Shown: one piece after another, positions 25,390 to 35,094 of the stretch
Layout of the letters: every line of letters begins with the position of its first letter
Position numbering within the stretch: the first letter of the stretch is position 1
From: an uncultured Bacteroidia bacterium
GTDB lineage: Bacteria; Bacteroidota; Bacteroidia; Bacteroidales; F082
Direction: 5' to 3'
Length of the DNA stretch: 64,000 bases
Assembly: GCA_902770835.1 (NCBI GenBank)
Contig: CACXUM010000015.1
Coordinates: 1-64,000, forward strand
Made by a program: the position numbers and the translations under genes
The notes under the pieces: model-generated
Told to the model about the DNA's origin: nothing
Databases searched by the model: none
The model's input: the letters and a program-made list of their open reading frames with translations, nothing else

Positions 25390-27138
25390 ATGCCCACACC
25401 TTTGTTAATAGTACGCAACCTGAAAGTGTCCTTTTCCCGCGACGGGAAATGGGCCGAAGCCGTCCACGGGATTGATTTGGACGTGCTGGCTGGCAAGACA
25501 TTAGGATTGGTCGGCGAGTCGGGTTCGGGCAAGTCTGTGAGTTCGTTGGCCGTGATGCGTCTGCTAAACGAAAAGCTGAGCCGCATCGAGGCCGATAGCA
25601 TCCAAATAGAAGGCGAAGAAATCAAGGACTTCACCGAGAGTCAAATGGCCGAGGTGCGTGGCAAGCGCATTTCGATGATTTTCCAAGAGCCAATGACTTC
25701 GCTGAATCCCGTGTATAAATGTGGTTATCAGGTTAGTGAGATGATTTTGCAGCATGAAGAGTCGGCCCTTCGTCCCTTCGACAGGCTCAGGGAACGAAGG
25801 GCTGAAGCCAAAAAACGTGTCATCAGCCTATTCAAACAAGTGATGCTTCCCCGACCCGAAGCCATTTACGACAGTTACCCGCACGAACTTTCGGGCGGAC
25901 AAAAACAGCGCGTGATGATTGCGATGGCCATTGCCTGCAATCCCAAACTCCTTATCGCCGACGAGCCGACGACCGCCTTGGATGTGACGGTGCAACTCGA
26001 AATCCTCAAACTGCTCCGCAAGTTGCAGGCCGAAACGGGCATGGGCATGATTTTCATCACCCACGACCTTGGCGTGGTGGCCGAAATCGCGGACGATGTG
26101 GCCGTGATGCACGACGGCGAAATCCTTGAGCGTGGCACGGTGCAAGAAATCCTCCATCATCCGAAACACCCCTACACGCAAGGACTTTTGGCCTGCCGCC
26201 CCCCGATGGACATAAGGCTGAAACGCCTGCCCATCGTAAAGGAGTTTTTGGACGGACAATGGCAAGGCGGCAAACAACAAATTCTGAACGACTTGCAAAT
26301 CACCGCTGAGGAAAGGCAAAACCACCTCAAGCAACTTTACAGCCAGCCGCCGCTCCTGAAAGTGGAAGGCCTGAAAACTTGGTATCCTTTGCGCAAGGGT
26401 GTTTTCAGCCGCGTTTATGATTATGTGAAGGCCGTTGATGATGTGAGTTTAGAGGTTTACGAAGGCGAAACACTTGGTTTGGTGGGCGAGTCGGGCTGCG
26501 GCAAGACCACTTTGGGCCGCTCCATTTTGCGCTTGGCAGAACCTACGGGCGGCAAAGTCTGGTTTGACGGCATTGATGTTACCTCTCTGAAAGGCAAGGA
26601 TTTGCGCAATTTCCGCAAACAGGCGCAAATTGTGTTTCAAGACCCTTACTCTTCCCTCAATCCTCGCATCACCATTGGCGAAGCCATCGCCGAACCCTTG
26701 CAAGTGCATGACATTGAAAGAGATAAGAAAAAATGTCGCGCTTTGGTTTGTGACTTATTAGAACAAGTTGGCCTTCAAGCCGCGCATTACGACCGCTATC
26801 CGCACGAGTTCTCAGGTGGCCAACGCCAGCGCATCTGCATCGCCCGTGCATTGGCGGTGAATCCCCGTTTGGTGATTTGTGACGAATCCGTTTCGGCCTT
26901 GGATGTTTCGGTGCAGGCGCAAGTCTTGAATTTGCTCAACCGTCTGAAAGAAGAACGCCACCTCACCTACATTTTCATCTCCCACGACCTCAGCGTGGTG
27001 CGCTTTATGAGCGACCGCGTCGTGGTGATGTACAATGGAAAACCCGTAGAGATAAACGAAGCGGATGCCTTATTCGAACATCCGCAAAATGCTTATACAC
27101 AAAAACTTATTGATGCTTTGCCAGGGAGAAACAGGTAG
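25390..27138 (+). CDS. Fused oligopeptide ABC transporter ATPase (OppDF/DppDF type)
   Basis: A 582-residue protein with two complete ABC ATPase domains in tandem, as in the fused DppD-DppF of peptide importers. Domain 1 has Walker A GESGSGKS (42-49), Q-loop Q99, signature LSGGQKQR and Walker B LLIADEP. Domain 2 has [16 protein letters not shown] and LVICDES. OPP/DPP C-terminal motifs follow each ([22 protein letters not shown]). No permease or binding-protein gene is adjacent. Residues ~129-140 ([12 protein letters not shown]) lie between the Q-loop and signature of domain 1 and are encoded by a hairpin-forming repeat found again at 28497, so they look like an in-frame insertion. Confidence 0.93.
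   Translation: MPTPLLIVRNLKVSFSRDGKWAEAVHGIDLDVLAGKTLGLVGESGSGKSVSSLAVMRLLNEKLSRIEADSIQIEGEEIKDFTESQMAEVRGKRISMIFQEPMTSLNPVYKCGYQVSEMILQHEESALRPFDRLRERRAEAKKRVISLFKQVMLPRPEAIYDSYPHELSGGQKQRVMIAMAIACNPKLLIADEPTTALDVTVQLEILKLLRKLQAETGMGMIFITHDLGVVAEIADDVAVMHDGEILERGTVQEILHHPKHPYTQGLLACRPPMDIRLKRLPIVKEFLDGQWQGGKQQILNDLQITAEERQNHLKQLYSQPPLLKVEGLKTWYPLRKGVFSRVYDYVKAVDDVSLEVYEGETLGLVGESGCGKTTLGRSILRLAEPTGGKVWFDGIDVTSLKGKDLRNFRKQAQIVFQDPYSSLNPRITIGEAIAEPLQVHDIERDKKKCRALVCDLLEQVGLQAAHYDRYPHEFSGGQRQRICIARALAVNPRLVICDESVSALDVSVQAQVLNLLNRLKEERHLTYIFISHDLSVVRFMSDRVVVMYNGKPVEINEADALFEHPQNAYTQKLIDALPGRNR
25766..25801. repeat. Hairpin-forming dispersed repeat inside the ABC ATPase gene
   Basis: CCCTTCGT (25766-25773) pairs with ACGAAGGG (25794-25801) around the core CCCTTCGACAGGCTCAGGG. 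Eighteen of these core bases recur in reverse orientation at 28497-28514. Its length keeps the frame and adds PFDRLRE to the protein. Confidence 0.7.
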
Positions 27139-27140
27139 TT

Positions 27141-28277
27141 TTATTCCTCAAACAAATTCCTCGCTTTCAGATAGGTTCTCCATTTCTCCAACACCTGAGT
27201 CATGTCGTCGGGGAGTTCGGAGGTGAACATCATTTGCTCGCCAGTGGTGGGATGCACGAAGCCCAATTCCTTGGCGTGAAGGGCATGGCGCGGCATGATT
27301 TTGAAGCAGTTGTCGATGAACTGCTTGTATTTGGTGAAGGTGGTGCCTTTCAGGATGACATCGCCGCCATACAGGGCATCGTTGAAAAGCGGGTGTCCGA
27401 TGAATTGCGAATGGGCGCGGATCTGGTGGGTACGACCTGTTTCCAATCGGTATTCGTTAAGTGTCACGTAACCAAAGCGTTCCAATACTTTCCAATGCGT
27501 GATGGCTTCCTTGCCCTGCTCGCCGAAGGGATAAACGGTCATGCGGCGACGGTTGCTCTGGCTGCGCCCGATGTTGCCCACAATGGTGCCTTCGTCTTCG
27601 TCAAAATCGCCCCAAACCAAGGCATAATAGCGACGGTGGATGGTGTGGTCGAAAAACTGTTTGGCGAGTGTGGCTTGCGCGGTTTCGTTCTTGGTGACAA
27701 CCATCAGGCCGGTGGTGTCCTTGTCGATACGGTGTACGAGATAGCCGATGCGGTTTTCGATGTTTTGTTGCGTCTGCTCAAAATGGTAGGCCAATCCGTG
27801 CAGCAAAGTGCCGGTGAAGTTGCCGTGGGCCGGGTGTACCACCAAGCCCGCCTGTTTGTTGATGACAATGAGGTCGTCGTCTTCATAAACGATGTTCAAC
27901 GGGATAGGCTCTGGCTTGATGTCGGTTTCGCGGGGCGGATAACTGAACACAATGGAAATCACATCGTTAGGCTTCACTTTGTAATTCGACTTCACGGGTT
28001 TGTCGTTCACCAAAATATTGCCCGCCTTGGCCGCGTTTTGTATGCGATTGCGCGAAATGCTATGGATGCGTGAAGTCAAAAACGTGTCGATGCGCACCAT
28101 GTCCTGACCGCCATCGACGGTAATACGCATGTGCTCAAACAGTTCGCCGTTTTCATTGGTGGTTTCTGAAGTTTCGATGAAATCGTCGTTTTCCTCGATG
28201 AGTTCATCGTCCAATTCGGTGAGTTCGTCGTTTTCCTCAACGAGTTCTTCGTTCATTTCAATAAGGTCGTCGTTCAT
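27141..28277 (-). CDS. rluD: RluD-family rRNA pseudouridine synthase
   Basis: A 378-residue protein. It starts with an unusual acidic N-terminus built from 'NDDLIE' and 'ENDELTE' variants (~45 residues). An S4 RNA-binding domain follows (DTFLTSRIHSISRNRIQNA), then a catalytic RsuA/RluD domain with the HRIDKDTTGLMVV motif holding the catalytic Asp. It modifies uridines in large rRNA (positions 1911/1915/1917 for E. coli RluD). Its start overlaps the stop of the T9SS gene upstream by 4 bp, so PASTA-T9SS-rluD appear to form one transcript. Which RluA/RluD subgroup it is remains uncertain. Confidence 0.92.
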   Translation of the reverse strand: MNDDLIEMNEELVEENDELTELDDELIEENDDFIETSETTNENGELFEHMRITVDGGQDMVRIDTFLTSRIHSISRNRIQNAAKAGNILVNDKPVKSNYKVKPNDVISIVFSYPPRETDIKPEPIPLNIVYEDDDLIVINKQAGLVVHPAHGNFTGTLLHGLAYHFEQTQQNIENRIGYLVHRIDKDTTGLMVVTKNETAQATLAKQFFDHTIHRRYYALVWGDFDEDEGTIVGNIGRSQSNRRRMTVYPFGEQGKEAITHWKVLERFGYVTLNEYRLETGRTHQIRAHSQFIGHPLFNDALYGGDVILKGTTFTKYKQFIDNCFKIMPRHALHAKELGFVHPTTGEQMMFTSELPDDMTQVLEKWRTYLKARNLFEE

Positions 28278-30394
28278 TTCTCGATGATGAATTTTTGGTT
28301 GATGACTTGGCCTTCCTCGGTGATGATGTTCAGGAAATACATGCCGTTGTTGAGGTTGCCAACCGATATTTCATGCTGATAATCACCTTGATACACCTTT
28401 CTTCCCGTGAGGTCGAAAATGCTCACTTGTCCGTTCCCGAAATCGCCTTCCAAATGCAACGTGTTGCTGGCCGGGTTGGGATAGACCACAAAGGCTCCTG
28501 AGCCTGTCGAAGGGCCGTTCTCTTCCACACCAATGTAATACGAAGCGCCTACCACGGGGCGAATCATCAGCGAACCATGCTTGCTGCTTGGTTGCCACGA
28601 GCCGTTGGTGTTGATGAAGTTGTATTGGATGTTGTCGGTGGAGGTGTCCAAACCGATGTTGATGAGGGCGTCGTTGCGTTGCTCGATGCCGATGTAGAAC
28701 GCGCCGGAGTGTATCACGTTTCGGTCGAATTTATAGTAGTAGAACCGATAGGGCTGCTCATGCCATTGCGGATGCTGGTTTTGTAAACGGTAGATTTCCT
28801 CGCCGGGCTTGCCGTTTTCGTCCCTCCAAATCACGATGTCGAAATACTTGTCGTTGGCGTTGTTAAGTGTTTGGTTGAAAAGCAGTTGCACGCCTTGGAT
28901 GGTGTCGTATTCGGCCAAATCGAAGCGCACGGCGAACTTGCCACCGGCAGGCCTCACACCGAAGCCCAACTCAGGAATACCATCGTCGTAAGCGTAGTAA
29001 TTGTACATTCCCACACGGTAAATCATCGAGTCGGCCAAAGGCGGATTGGCTGTTGAATCGTAAACGTAATGGCTGATTTGGTAGGAAACTGAGTCTTGCC
29101 ACATGTTGAGCGCAAACAACTCGCCCACATACGGGCAGGCCGGCGATTCGCCATATCCGGGGCAAAGTAGGTAGCCGTTGGCCTTGTAGGGAAGAATGGT
29201 GACTGGCTCCAAAACACGCTGATAATGCTGGCCGCCACCGATTTGTTGCACCTTATAATAATAAAGTAGCTCATGGTCGATGCCGTCGAGGTTGGCGATG
29301 TCGATTTCAAGGTTTTCGCGGATGACGGAATTGGGATTGGCGCGGTATTGGCGGTAGGGGATGGCCTGATAGCGGTTGAAGAACGAAGGCCGTTGCCCCG
29401 AGAAGGTCAGCATGGGATAGTCGGTGTCGTCAATGCTGCGGTTGATGTTCAGGTAGACGAAATCGATGTTCCAGTTGTCCTCGTTGCTTCGGTTGCTGGG
29501 CAGCGACGAGTTGACGATGCTCGCGTAGTTGTAGAAGCGGAAATAGAAGTTGTCCTGAAAGAACTTCACGTCGTGAATGGGTATCATCACCTGCCTGAAA
29601 AACTGGCCGTTGTTTTGCACCATGAAACTGTCCAACCGTTGGCCGGGCACGCTCCAGATGTGGTACCAAGTGGTGTCGGCTACGGTGATGAAAACCGAAT
29701 CGCAAGGTACGGAAATTTCGCCTTCAGTGAGGGGTGTCAGCGTGTCGGTGACGATGGTGTACATTCCTGATTGGCAACCTACCGAGGCCCAAACCGTGTC
29801 GCCCGGAAACAGCGTGTCGACCTGCATTTCGGCAAAGATGTCGGCAATGCTATAGTTTTGGTAATCAAGGAATACGAACTCCTGATGTTCGGTGGTGGTG
29901 CCGAATTGCAGCACCAACGAATCTTGTGTTTCGGGCGGATTTCCGTTGCCTTGTGGCTGATAGTAGAAACTCAGATAGACCGAATCGGCAGGGGAGAGGG
30001 CATGCGGCTCAGGCTCCATGATGGAGTCCAAACGAATCCTTACGGAAGTCAGGTATTCCGCCACAAAAGCATTGCTGATGGCGTAGTTGTAAACCTTCCC
30101 GTTGGCATCCAAAACATCAAAAGTGGCACCGTTGCGGTTGGGCGGACTGAGCGGGAAACCGTCATTCACCAGCACATTATTGTCGGTCCATTTCGTCGAG
30201 TCGGGATAGAGTCCGCAATGGCTGAAATCGTCGAAAAAGGGGAGGAAACGCGCCTCGGCAACGCCTCTTCTTGCGGGGGCTTGCTCTGTCGTGGTCCTGA
30301 AGTTGGTCAATATCTCTTGCGCCGTGGCTTGGTTGGCGAAAAAACCGAGAGCCATAGCCAAGGCGAAAGCCTTAAAATTCGTCTTCATATCCAT
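28274..30394 (-). CDS. Exported protein with C-terminal T9SS sorting domain
   Basis: A 706-residue protein starting MDMKTNFKAFALAMALG, with a signal peptide ending NQATAQ. The upstream in-frame part (to 30451) lies inside the PASTA gene and is left out. The body is beta-rich with no enzyme motif that I recognise. The last ~80 residues are a type A T9SS sorting domain (VVYPNPASNTLHLEGDFG and onward to the end), so it is probably exported across the outer membrane by PorSS/T9SS and held at or released from the surface. It overlaps the PASTA gene by 23 bp and rluD by 4 bp. The linker before the sorting domain carries the dispersed repeat at 28497. Confidence 0.85.
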   Translation of the reverse strand: MDMKTNFKAFALAMALGFFANQATAQEILTNFRTTTEQAPARRGVAEARFLPFFDDFSHCGLYPDSTKWTDNNVLVNDGFPLSPPNRNGATFDVLDANGKVYNYAISNAFVAEYLTSVRIRLDSIMEPEPHALSPADSVYLSFYYQPQGNGNPPETQDSLVLQFGTTTEHQEFVFLDYQNYSIADIFAEMQVDTLFPGDTVWASVGCQSGMYTIVTDTLTPLTEGEISVPCDSVFITVADTTWYHIWSVPGQRLDSFMVQNNGQFFRQVMIPIHDVKFFQDNFYFRFYNYASIVNSSLPSNRSNEDNWNIDFVYLNINRSIDDTDYPMLTFSGQRPSFFNRYQAIPYRQYRANPNSVIRENLEIDIANLDGIDHELLYYYKVQQIGGGQHYQRVLEPVTILPYKANGYLLCPGYGESPACPYVGELFALNMWQDSVSYQISHYVYDSTANPPLADSMIYRVGMYNYYAYDDGIPELGFGVRPAGGKFAVRFDLAEYDTIQGVQLLFNQTLNNANDKYFDIVIWRDENGKPGEEIYRLQNQHPQWHEQPYRFYYYKFDRNVIHSGAFYIGIEQRNDALINIGLDTSTDNIQYNFINTNGSWQPSSKHGSLMIRPVVGASYYIGVEENGPSTGSGAFVVYPNPASNTLHLEGDFGNGQVSIFDLTGRKVYQGDYQHEISVGNLNNGMYFLNIITEEGQVINQKFIIEK
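28497..28514. repeat. Copy of the dispersed CCTGAGCCTGTCGAAGGG repeat
   Basis: This is the reverse complement of the core at 25774-25791 (18/18 bases). It lies in frame in the linker just before the T9SS sorting domain and encodes part of a GPSTGSGA stretch. Confidence 0.7.
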
Positions 30395-31259
30395 AGTTGG
30401 TGGTATCAATTGTTTCTGTAAGTGTGTCAATAACAATCGTTTGCGGTACATTTTTCAAGGAATCCTCGTGCAGCAGTTCCTTCATGTTCTTTTCAAAATC
30501 CAAGGTCTTGCTTGAATGGTACCAAACATCAACAAAGGTGCCGATTTTGACCGAGCCTGAACTTGGGCCAGGACTCATCAGCCTGACGCGCATATATTGG
30601 AGGCTGTCGCTGTCCTCGTACACTTCTTCGCCAAGGTTGAGTCCGGCCAAATTGAGCAGCCGTTTGGTGTCTTCTGCGGGTTTCCCAATGAGGTTGGGCA
30701 CCTTAATTGGGCTCTTGTCGTTGCCGATGCCGACGCGGAGCATGATTTTGCTGCCTTTCACCAATTCGGTGCCTTCCATGATGGGCTGTCCTTTGTAATA
30801 TTGGTTGACGATGTTGTTCTTGTAGGAATAATCCACATAATCAAGATAATCAACGCTTAAGCCACTCGATTCGAGCCTGCCGATGGCCTCGCGAAGGGAG
30901 ATGCCTTTCAGATTGGGCATGACGGTTTTTTCGGGTGTTTCAGCCACGATGATGGCGTAAACATTGCGGCCTTTCTTGATTTTCGAGCCGGGCAAAGGGT
31001 CTTGCTGATAGATGCTGCCGGGCTGTTGCCCCTTGGGATAAACGCTGTCGATGAGGATGAAATTGAAGTCTTTCGAGTAGTCGTGCTTCACCTGACGGAA
31101 GTCCTGACCCACAAAATCAGGCATGGAAAATACCTCATCATGGCGGGTGTATTTATCTAATATCCTGAATGTTAGCCATAGCAAGACAATGCATAACAGC
31201 AGTATGATGAGCAGGTTGACGTAAAATTTCTTTTCCTTGAAAAAGTGAAGGCGTCCCAT
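30372..31259 (-). CDS. Membrane-anchored PASTA-domain protein
   Basis: A 295-residue protein with a short cytoplasmic N-terminus, one membrane segment (~12-34) and three PASTA-like domains: about 43-110 (MPDFVGQDFRQVKHDY), 112-180 (MPNLKGISLREAIGRLESSG) and 186-250 (VPNLIGKPAEDTKRLL). A short charged tail follows. PASTA domains bind muropeptides or beta-lactams, usually on Ser/Thr kinases or penicillin-binding proteins. Here no kinase domain is attached. Its neighbour ddl (divergent) also acts in peptidoglycan synthesis. Confidence 0.9.
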   Translation of the reverse strand: MGRLHFFKEKKFYVNLLIILLLCIVLLWLTFRILDKYTRHDEVFSMPDFVGQDFRQVKHDYSKDFNFILIDSVYPKGQQPGSIYQQDPLPGSKIKKGRNVYAIIVAETPEKTVMPNLKGISLREAIGRLESSGLSVDYLDYVDYSYKNNIVNQYYKGQPIMEGTELVKGSKIMLRVGIGNDKSPIKVPNLIGKPAEDTKRLLNLAGLNLGEEVYEDSDSLQYMRVRLMSPGPSSGSVKIGTFVDVWYHSSKTLDFEKNMKELLHEDSLKNVPQTIVIDTLTETIDTTNYGYEDEF

Positions 31260-31344
31260 AATTTACTAATTTAGCCGTGTTTTTACAACTCGATTTCGGG
31301 TGTTTTATTGTTATGAAGTTTAAACCGACAAAATTACAAAAAAT

Positions 31345-32316
31345 ATGAAAAACGTGGCAATTATTTGTGGCGGAGATTCGGGTGAGTTTGAAATTTCCGT
31401 CAAAAGCGCTCAGGTGGTGAAGCAAAACCTGAACCCTGAACTGTATAATTCTAAGATCATTGTGGTGTCGAAAAAGGGATGGTACGGACTACTGAAAGAT
31501 GGTACGCGGATTGACGTTGACAAGAATGATTTTTCCATTTCAGTTGGCGGACATAGGACGAAATTCGATGTGGCTTTCAATGCGGTACACGGCGACCCGG
31601 GTGAAAACGGGCCACTGTCGGGTTATTTGGATTTGTTGGGAATTCCATGCACCTCTTCCCCTTTGACCACTTGCGCCCTCACGTTCCACAAGGATTTTTG
31701 CAAGCGCGTGGTGACTTCCTACGGCGTGAAGGTGGCGCCTTCCATCTTGATTAACGAAGGCGAGAAATACAATGTCGACGAAATCATCAATCAGTTGGGA
31801 CTGCCGCTGTTCGTCAAGCCAACTTGCAATGGCTCCAGCGTGGGCGTGACCAAGGTGAAAACAGCGGAAGAACTTGTTCCTGCGATATTTACTGCAAGGG
31901 CGGCTGGCCGTCAGGTGATGTGCGAAAAGTTCGTCAATGGACGCGAATTTGGCTGTGGCGCAATGAATTTCAAAGGCAAGATGATGGTGTTCCCGCTGAC
32001 CGAGATTTGCAGCAAGAACGAGTTTTTCGACTACGAGGCCAAATACACCGCTGGCAAATGCGACGAAATCACCCCCGCCCAAGTGGATGAAGCCATCGCA
32101 ACCGAAATCAAAGGAACGACGGCGATGCTGTATGAAAAGTTAGAGTGCAAAGGCTTTGTCCGCATGGACTACATCGTCAGCGACGAGGGCGTGTTTTTCA
32201 TCGAGGCGAACATTGTCCCGGGCATGTCGGAAGCCAGCATCATCCCCGCGCAGGCACGATGCTTCGGCCTGACGCTTGGTCAGTTGTTTGAAATGGCGAT
32301 TGAGAATGTGTTGTGA
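31345..32316 (+). CDS. ddl: D-alanine--D-alanine ligase
   Basis: A 323-residue ATP-grasp enzyme that makes D-Ala-D-Ala for peptidoglycan. Visible motifs are AIICGGDSGEFEISVKSA, AVHGDPGENG (dipeptide site), the ATP-binding PLFVKPTCNGSSVGVTKVK, and the C-terminal metal-binding block EGVFFIEANIVPGMSEAS. The usual block in the family is E-x-N-T-x-P-G; here EANIVPG keeps the Glu and Asn, so activity is expected. A minus-strand -7 box (TAATTTTG, 31329-31336) just upstream belongs to the divergent PASTA gene. Confidence 0.96.
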   Translation: MKNVAIICGGDSGEFEISVKSAQVVKQNLNPELYNSKIIVVSKKGWYGLLKDGTRIDVDKNDFSISVGGHRTKFDVAFNAVHGDPGENGPLSGYLDLLGIPCTSSPLTTCALTFHKDFCKRVVTSYGVKVAPSILINEGEKYNVDEIINQLGLPLFVKPTCNGSSVGVTKVKTAEELVPAIFTARAAGRQVMCEKFVNGREFGCGAMNFKGKMMVFPLTEICSKNEFFDYEAKYTAGKCDEITPAQVDEAIATEIKGTTAMLYEKLECKGFVRMDYIVSDEGVFFIEANIVPGMSEASIIPAQARCFGLTLGQLFEMAIENVL

Positions 32317-32322
32317 TTTATT

Positions 32323-32430
32323 TGCACGCAGAATCCGCTGAATTATATGAATCGCGATGCGACGCAAATTTTGCGTCTAATAGATTCTTCGATTTCAGCG
32401 GATTCTGCGTGCATCCTAATAGATTCTGCG
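32323..32430. repeat. REP-like palindrome between ddl and frr
   Basis: TGCACGCAGAATCCGCTGAA (32323-32342) and its exact 20-base reverse complement (32394-32413) form a long hairpin. A smaller palindrome lies inside (GACGCAA/TTGCGTC). A third partial copy, GATTCTGCGTG, follows at about 32420-32430. The genes on both sides converge, so it could also act as a terminator. There is no coding sequence in it. Confidence 0.75.
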
Positions 32431-32455
32431 TGAAATAACTTTAGCGTGAAAATAA

Positions 32456-33019
32456 TTATACCGTGAGAATATCCTTAGACTTCAATTCCGTGAGGTCGTC
32501 AATCTTCTTGATGTACTTGTCCGTAAGTTTTTGAATCTCTTCCTGTAAGAGTTTCGACTCGTCCTCGGAAATCACGTCTTTTTCGAGTTTCTTGGCATCG
32601 TCGTTGGCGTTGCGGCGGATGCCACGGATGCCGACCTTGGCTTCCTCGGCGGCGTTCTTGGTGCGCTTCACCAGTTCGCGGCGGCGTTCCTCGGTCAAGG
32701 CGGGTACGCTGATGCGGAGGATTTCGCCGTTGTTGATGGGGTTGAAACCCAAGTTGGCATTCATGATAGCCTTGGCGATGTTGTTCAGTGCGCTCTTGTC
32801 GAAGGGTTGCACCACAATCATGCGGGCATCGGTGCAGCCTATGTTGGCGGTCTGCTCGATGGGCACCGTCGTGCCGTAGTATTCAACCATAACGCCGTTC
32901 AGCATGGCTGGACTGGCTTTTCCTGCCCTAATGCCCTGAAATTCATGCTCCAAGTGCTTGATGGTGTTGTCCATGCTTTCAGTGGCCTCGTCTAATACAA
33001 ATTGAGAATCTTCAGTCAT
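32456..33019 (-). CDS. frr: Ribosome recycling factor
   Basis: A 187-residue protein that splits the post-termination ribosome together with EF-G. It has the standard RRF sequence: LEHEFQGIRAGKASPAMLNG, VEYYGTTVPIEQ, NLGFNPINNGEILRISVPAL, TEERRRELVKRTKNAAEEAK. Length and motifs are typical (E. coli 185). In many bacteria frr follows pyrH; here pyrH lies 5.2 kb away on the same strand with other genes between. A TATTTTTG box (33039-33046, minus strand) lies 20 bp upstream. Confidence 0.97.
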   Translation of the reverse strand: MTEDSQFVLDEATESMDNTIKHLEHEFQGIRAGKASPAMLNGVMVEYYGTTVPIEQTANIGCTDARMIVVQPFDKSALNNIAKAIMNANLGFNPINNGEILRISVPALTEERRRELVKRTKNAAEEAKVGIRGIRRNANDDAKKLEKDVISEDESKLLQEEIQKLTDKYIKKIDDLTELKSKDILTV

Positions 33020-33084
33020 AGTTTTTAGATTTTGGGTGCAAAAATAAAAATTTTATCTTTTCCGTTCAAAAATCTTACTAATTT

Positions 33085-34971
33085 TCAATTCAACGGCTCA
33101 TAAAGTCCCGTCAAAATGCGGCTTTTCTTTGTGGTGTAATAACTCAATCGGCTCAAAACCAAGGGACTCATGCCTTGGTTCCAAAGGTAGGTCTTGACGG
33201 TTTTGCCTTTTGGCGAAAGGCCGTTGTCGAAGATGATGGCATCGGCGATGACGTTGTCGCCAGACGCGAAATGGCCATCATCAGACAAGGAACTGTGCCA
33301 AAGGATGAGGGAATCTGTTTCGGAATCGTGTATCTCAATGACAACCATGCAATTGCTGATGGTGCTGTCGTTGTGGATGTGAGCCATAATGCCCAAAGCC
33401 TCAACATCCTCGGGCAGCGAATCGCAGCACAAGGTGAATACCTGTCCCCATTCCTGGCCTTTCGCAAAAGGATAAGGTGTCGTATCCAAAGTATGGAGTA
33501 GATATAGGCTTTCAGGCAGAGGATTCTTGCTCAAGGTGAGGTAACGCGATGTAAACCAGTCTTTTTTCTCTATCAAATACGGATAATTGCCCACAGCGGT
33601 GGTTTCCCAAGTCGGGTCGATGTAATCCGTCCAGCCGAAGCCGAGCATGGGTGTTTCCCTGTGTTCGCCCAGCCAGTCGTTGAACTCGCCGAGGTTGCTG
33701 TAGCGGTTGAAAACGATTCGGTTTTCCACATCGGTTTGGCTTTGGTAGAATTCAGCCGACTCACCGATTTCTGTACGCGTGGCAAACTGGATTTGGTCGC
33801 CGAATTTTTCTTTATCTTTCTGAATTTCAGCGGCAATTTGGTCAAAGCCTTGATGATACATCAGGTCGTAGTGGCGGCGTTCCATTATTAATGAGGTGAT
33901 GCCGGCAAACAGGATGACAGCCACCACCAAAGCGTTTTGCCACGGCGACAAAGTGCGGCTCTTGAACAGCGAAAACGCTACGATGATAAGAAACGGATAA
34001 CTGAAAATCAGCGTGCTATGCTGGATGATAGGCTCGCGAAGCAGCGAGTAGGCAAAAGCGATGCCAAAGATGATGGCGAACCATGCGATGCCCGCCCAGC
34101 GCAAGGGAGTTCTCCGTTTGCTGCGCCTGCCGAGGAGGAGGGGCAACAAAATGATGATGCCCACGGCAAACATGAACAGCGAAGAGTAGTTCATCGTGTA
34201 TTGGATGAAATCGGTGAGGAAAGTGGCTTGGGGCGCACTCAGCCACCCACCGATGCTGCCGCTGACAAAGAGTTGTTGCCAGAAAATGGGTAAGGTAGGG
34301 GCGAACAAGACTACCGCACCTAAACCACTGAGCCAGTATGCTTTGCGGCGTTCTTTCGGTAGGAAAAACAAGCCTGTGAGGAAAATCAGTCCCGCTTGGG
34401 CGATGGAGAAATATTGTATCAGCGAGCAGGCCCAAGCCGAAAGCGCGAAGCCGACATAATCCTTTGTCGTTGTTTTAGTCCCGAAAACCACCTTATGCCA
34501 AAACCAAGCCATCAGCAAAACAAAAAACAATCCTGCCGAATAAGGCCGCGCCAACTGGCTATAGAACACAGTGAATTGGCTGACGGCAAAGAACGCTGCC
34601 GAAAACAATCCCACTGTTCGGTTGAACCACTGCCGCCCAATTAAATAAATAAGGTATACTGAGCCGATGCCCATCAGCGCGAAGGGCAACTTGACCCAAA
34701 ACTCGCTCCAACCGAAAATGCGCACCCATAGCCAAAGGAACAGTTCCACTCCAATCGGGTGACTGTCGGGCATGATGCCTTGCTGGATGAAGTCATGGAA
34801 GTTGTCGAAGCGGGTGCGCAGCAAGGCGCTAAATTCATCGTGCATGAAGGGCACTTGGCCGAGTTTCCATAGCCTCAGCACCGCCGCCACAAAGACGATG
34901 ACGGCTATCAGAATGTAGTCCAACTGGCGGTTGGGTGTATTGTGCGGTTTTCGCAAATGGTGTTTCCTCAT
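33085..34971 (-). CDS. GT39/ArnT-like membrane glycosyltransferase
   Basis: A 628-residue protein with about 10-12 membrane segments in the first ~400 residues and a soluble C-terminal domain. The N-terminal loop has the conserved acidic catalytic motif after the first membrane segment (GQVPFMHDEFSALLRTRFDN; Asp-Glu). That is typical of lipid-linked sugar transferases of the PMT/ArnT (GT39/GT83) superfamily. The sugar donor would be a polyprenyl-phosphate sugar. The acceptor cannot be told from this sequence; candidates are lipid A, O-glycan or a surface protein. It is divergent from the GNAT gene of the sphingolipid cassette. The TAATTTTG box at 34991-34998 faces it. Confidence 0.85.
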   Translation of the reverse strand: MRKHHLRKPHNTPNRQLDYILIAVIVFVAAVLRLWKLGQVPFMHDEFSALLRTRFDNFHDFIQQGIMPDSHPIGVELFLWLWVRIFGWSEFWVKLPFALMGIGSVYLIYLIGRQWFNRTVGLFSAAFFAVSQFTVFYSQLARPYSAGLFFVLLMAWFWHKVVFGTKTTTKDYVGFALSAWACSLIQYFSIAQAGLIFLTGLFFLPKERRKAYWLSGLGAVVLFAPTLPIFWQQLFVSGSIGGWLSAPQATFLTDFIQYTMNYSSLFMFAVGIIILLPLLLGRRSKRRTPLRWAGIAWFAIIFGIAFAYSLLREPIIQHSTLIFSYPFLIIVAFSLFKSRTLSPWQNALVVAVILFAGITSLIMERRHYDLMYHQGFDQIAAEIQKDKEKFGDQIQFATRTEIGESAEFYQSQTDVENRIVFNRYSNLGEFNDWLGEHRETPMLGFGWTDYIDPTWETTAVGNYPYLIEKKDWFTSRYLTLSKNPLPESLYLLHTLDTTPYPFAKGQEWGQVFTLCCDSLPEDVEALGIMAHIHNDSTISNCMVVIEIHDSETDSLILWHSSLSDDGHFASGDNVIADAIIFDNGLSPKGKTVKTYLWNQGMSPLVLSRLSYYTTKKSRILTGLYEPLN

Positions 34972-34990
34972 AGTCTTGGATTCAAGGGTG

Positions 34991-35090
34991 CAAAATTAGG
35001 GATAATTCCGCAATTTTGACCTCAAACGGCATCTGATTGCCACAAATTTCAGTTTTTTGAGCCGTCGAATTTCATAAAATCCTATTTTTG
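34991..35090. promoter_or_regulatory. Divergent promoters (GT39-like gene / sphingolipid cassette)
   Basis: TAATTTTG on the minus strand (34991-34998) serves the glycosyltransferase. TATTTTTG on the plus strand (35083-35090) ends only 4 bp before the ATG of the GNAT gene at 35095. Transcription would therefore begin at or next to the start codon, giving a nearly leaderless mRNA. Confidence 0.55.
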
Positions 35091-35094
35091 CACG

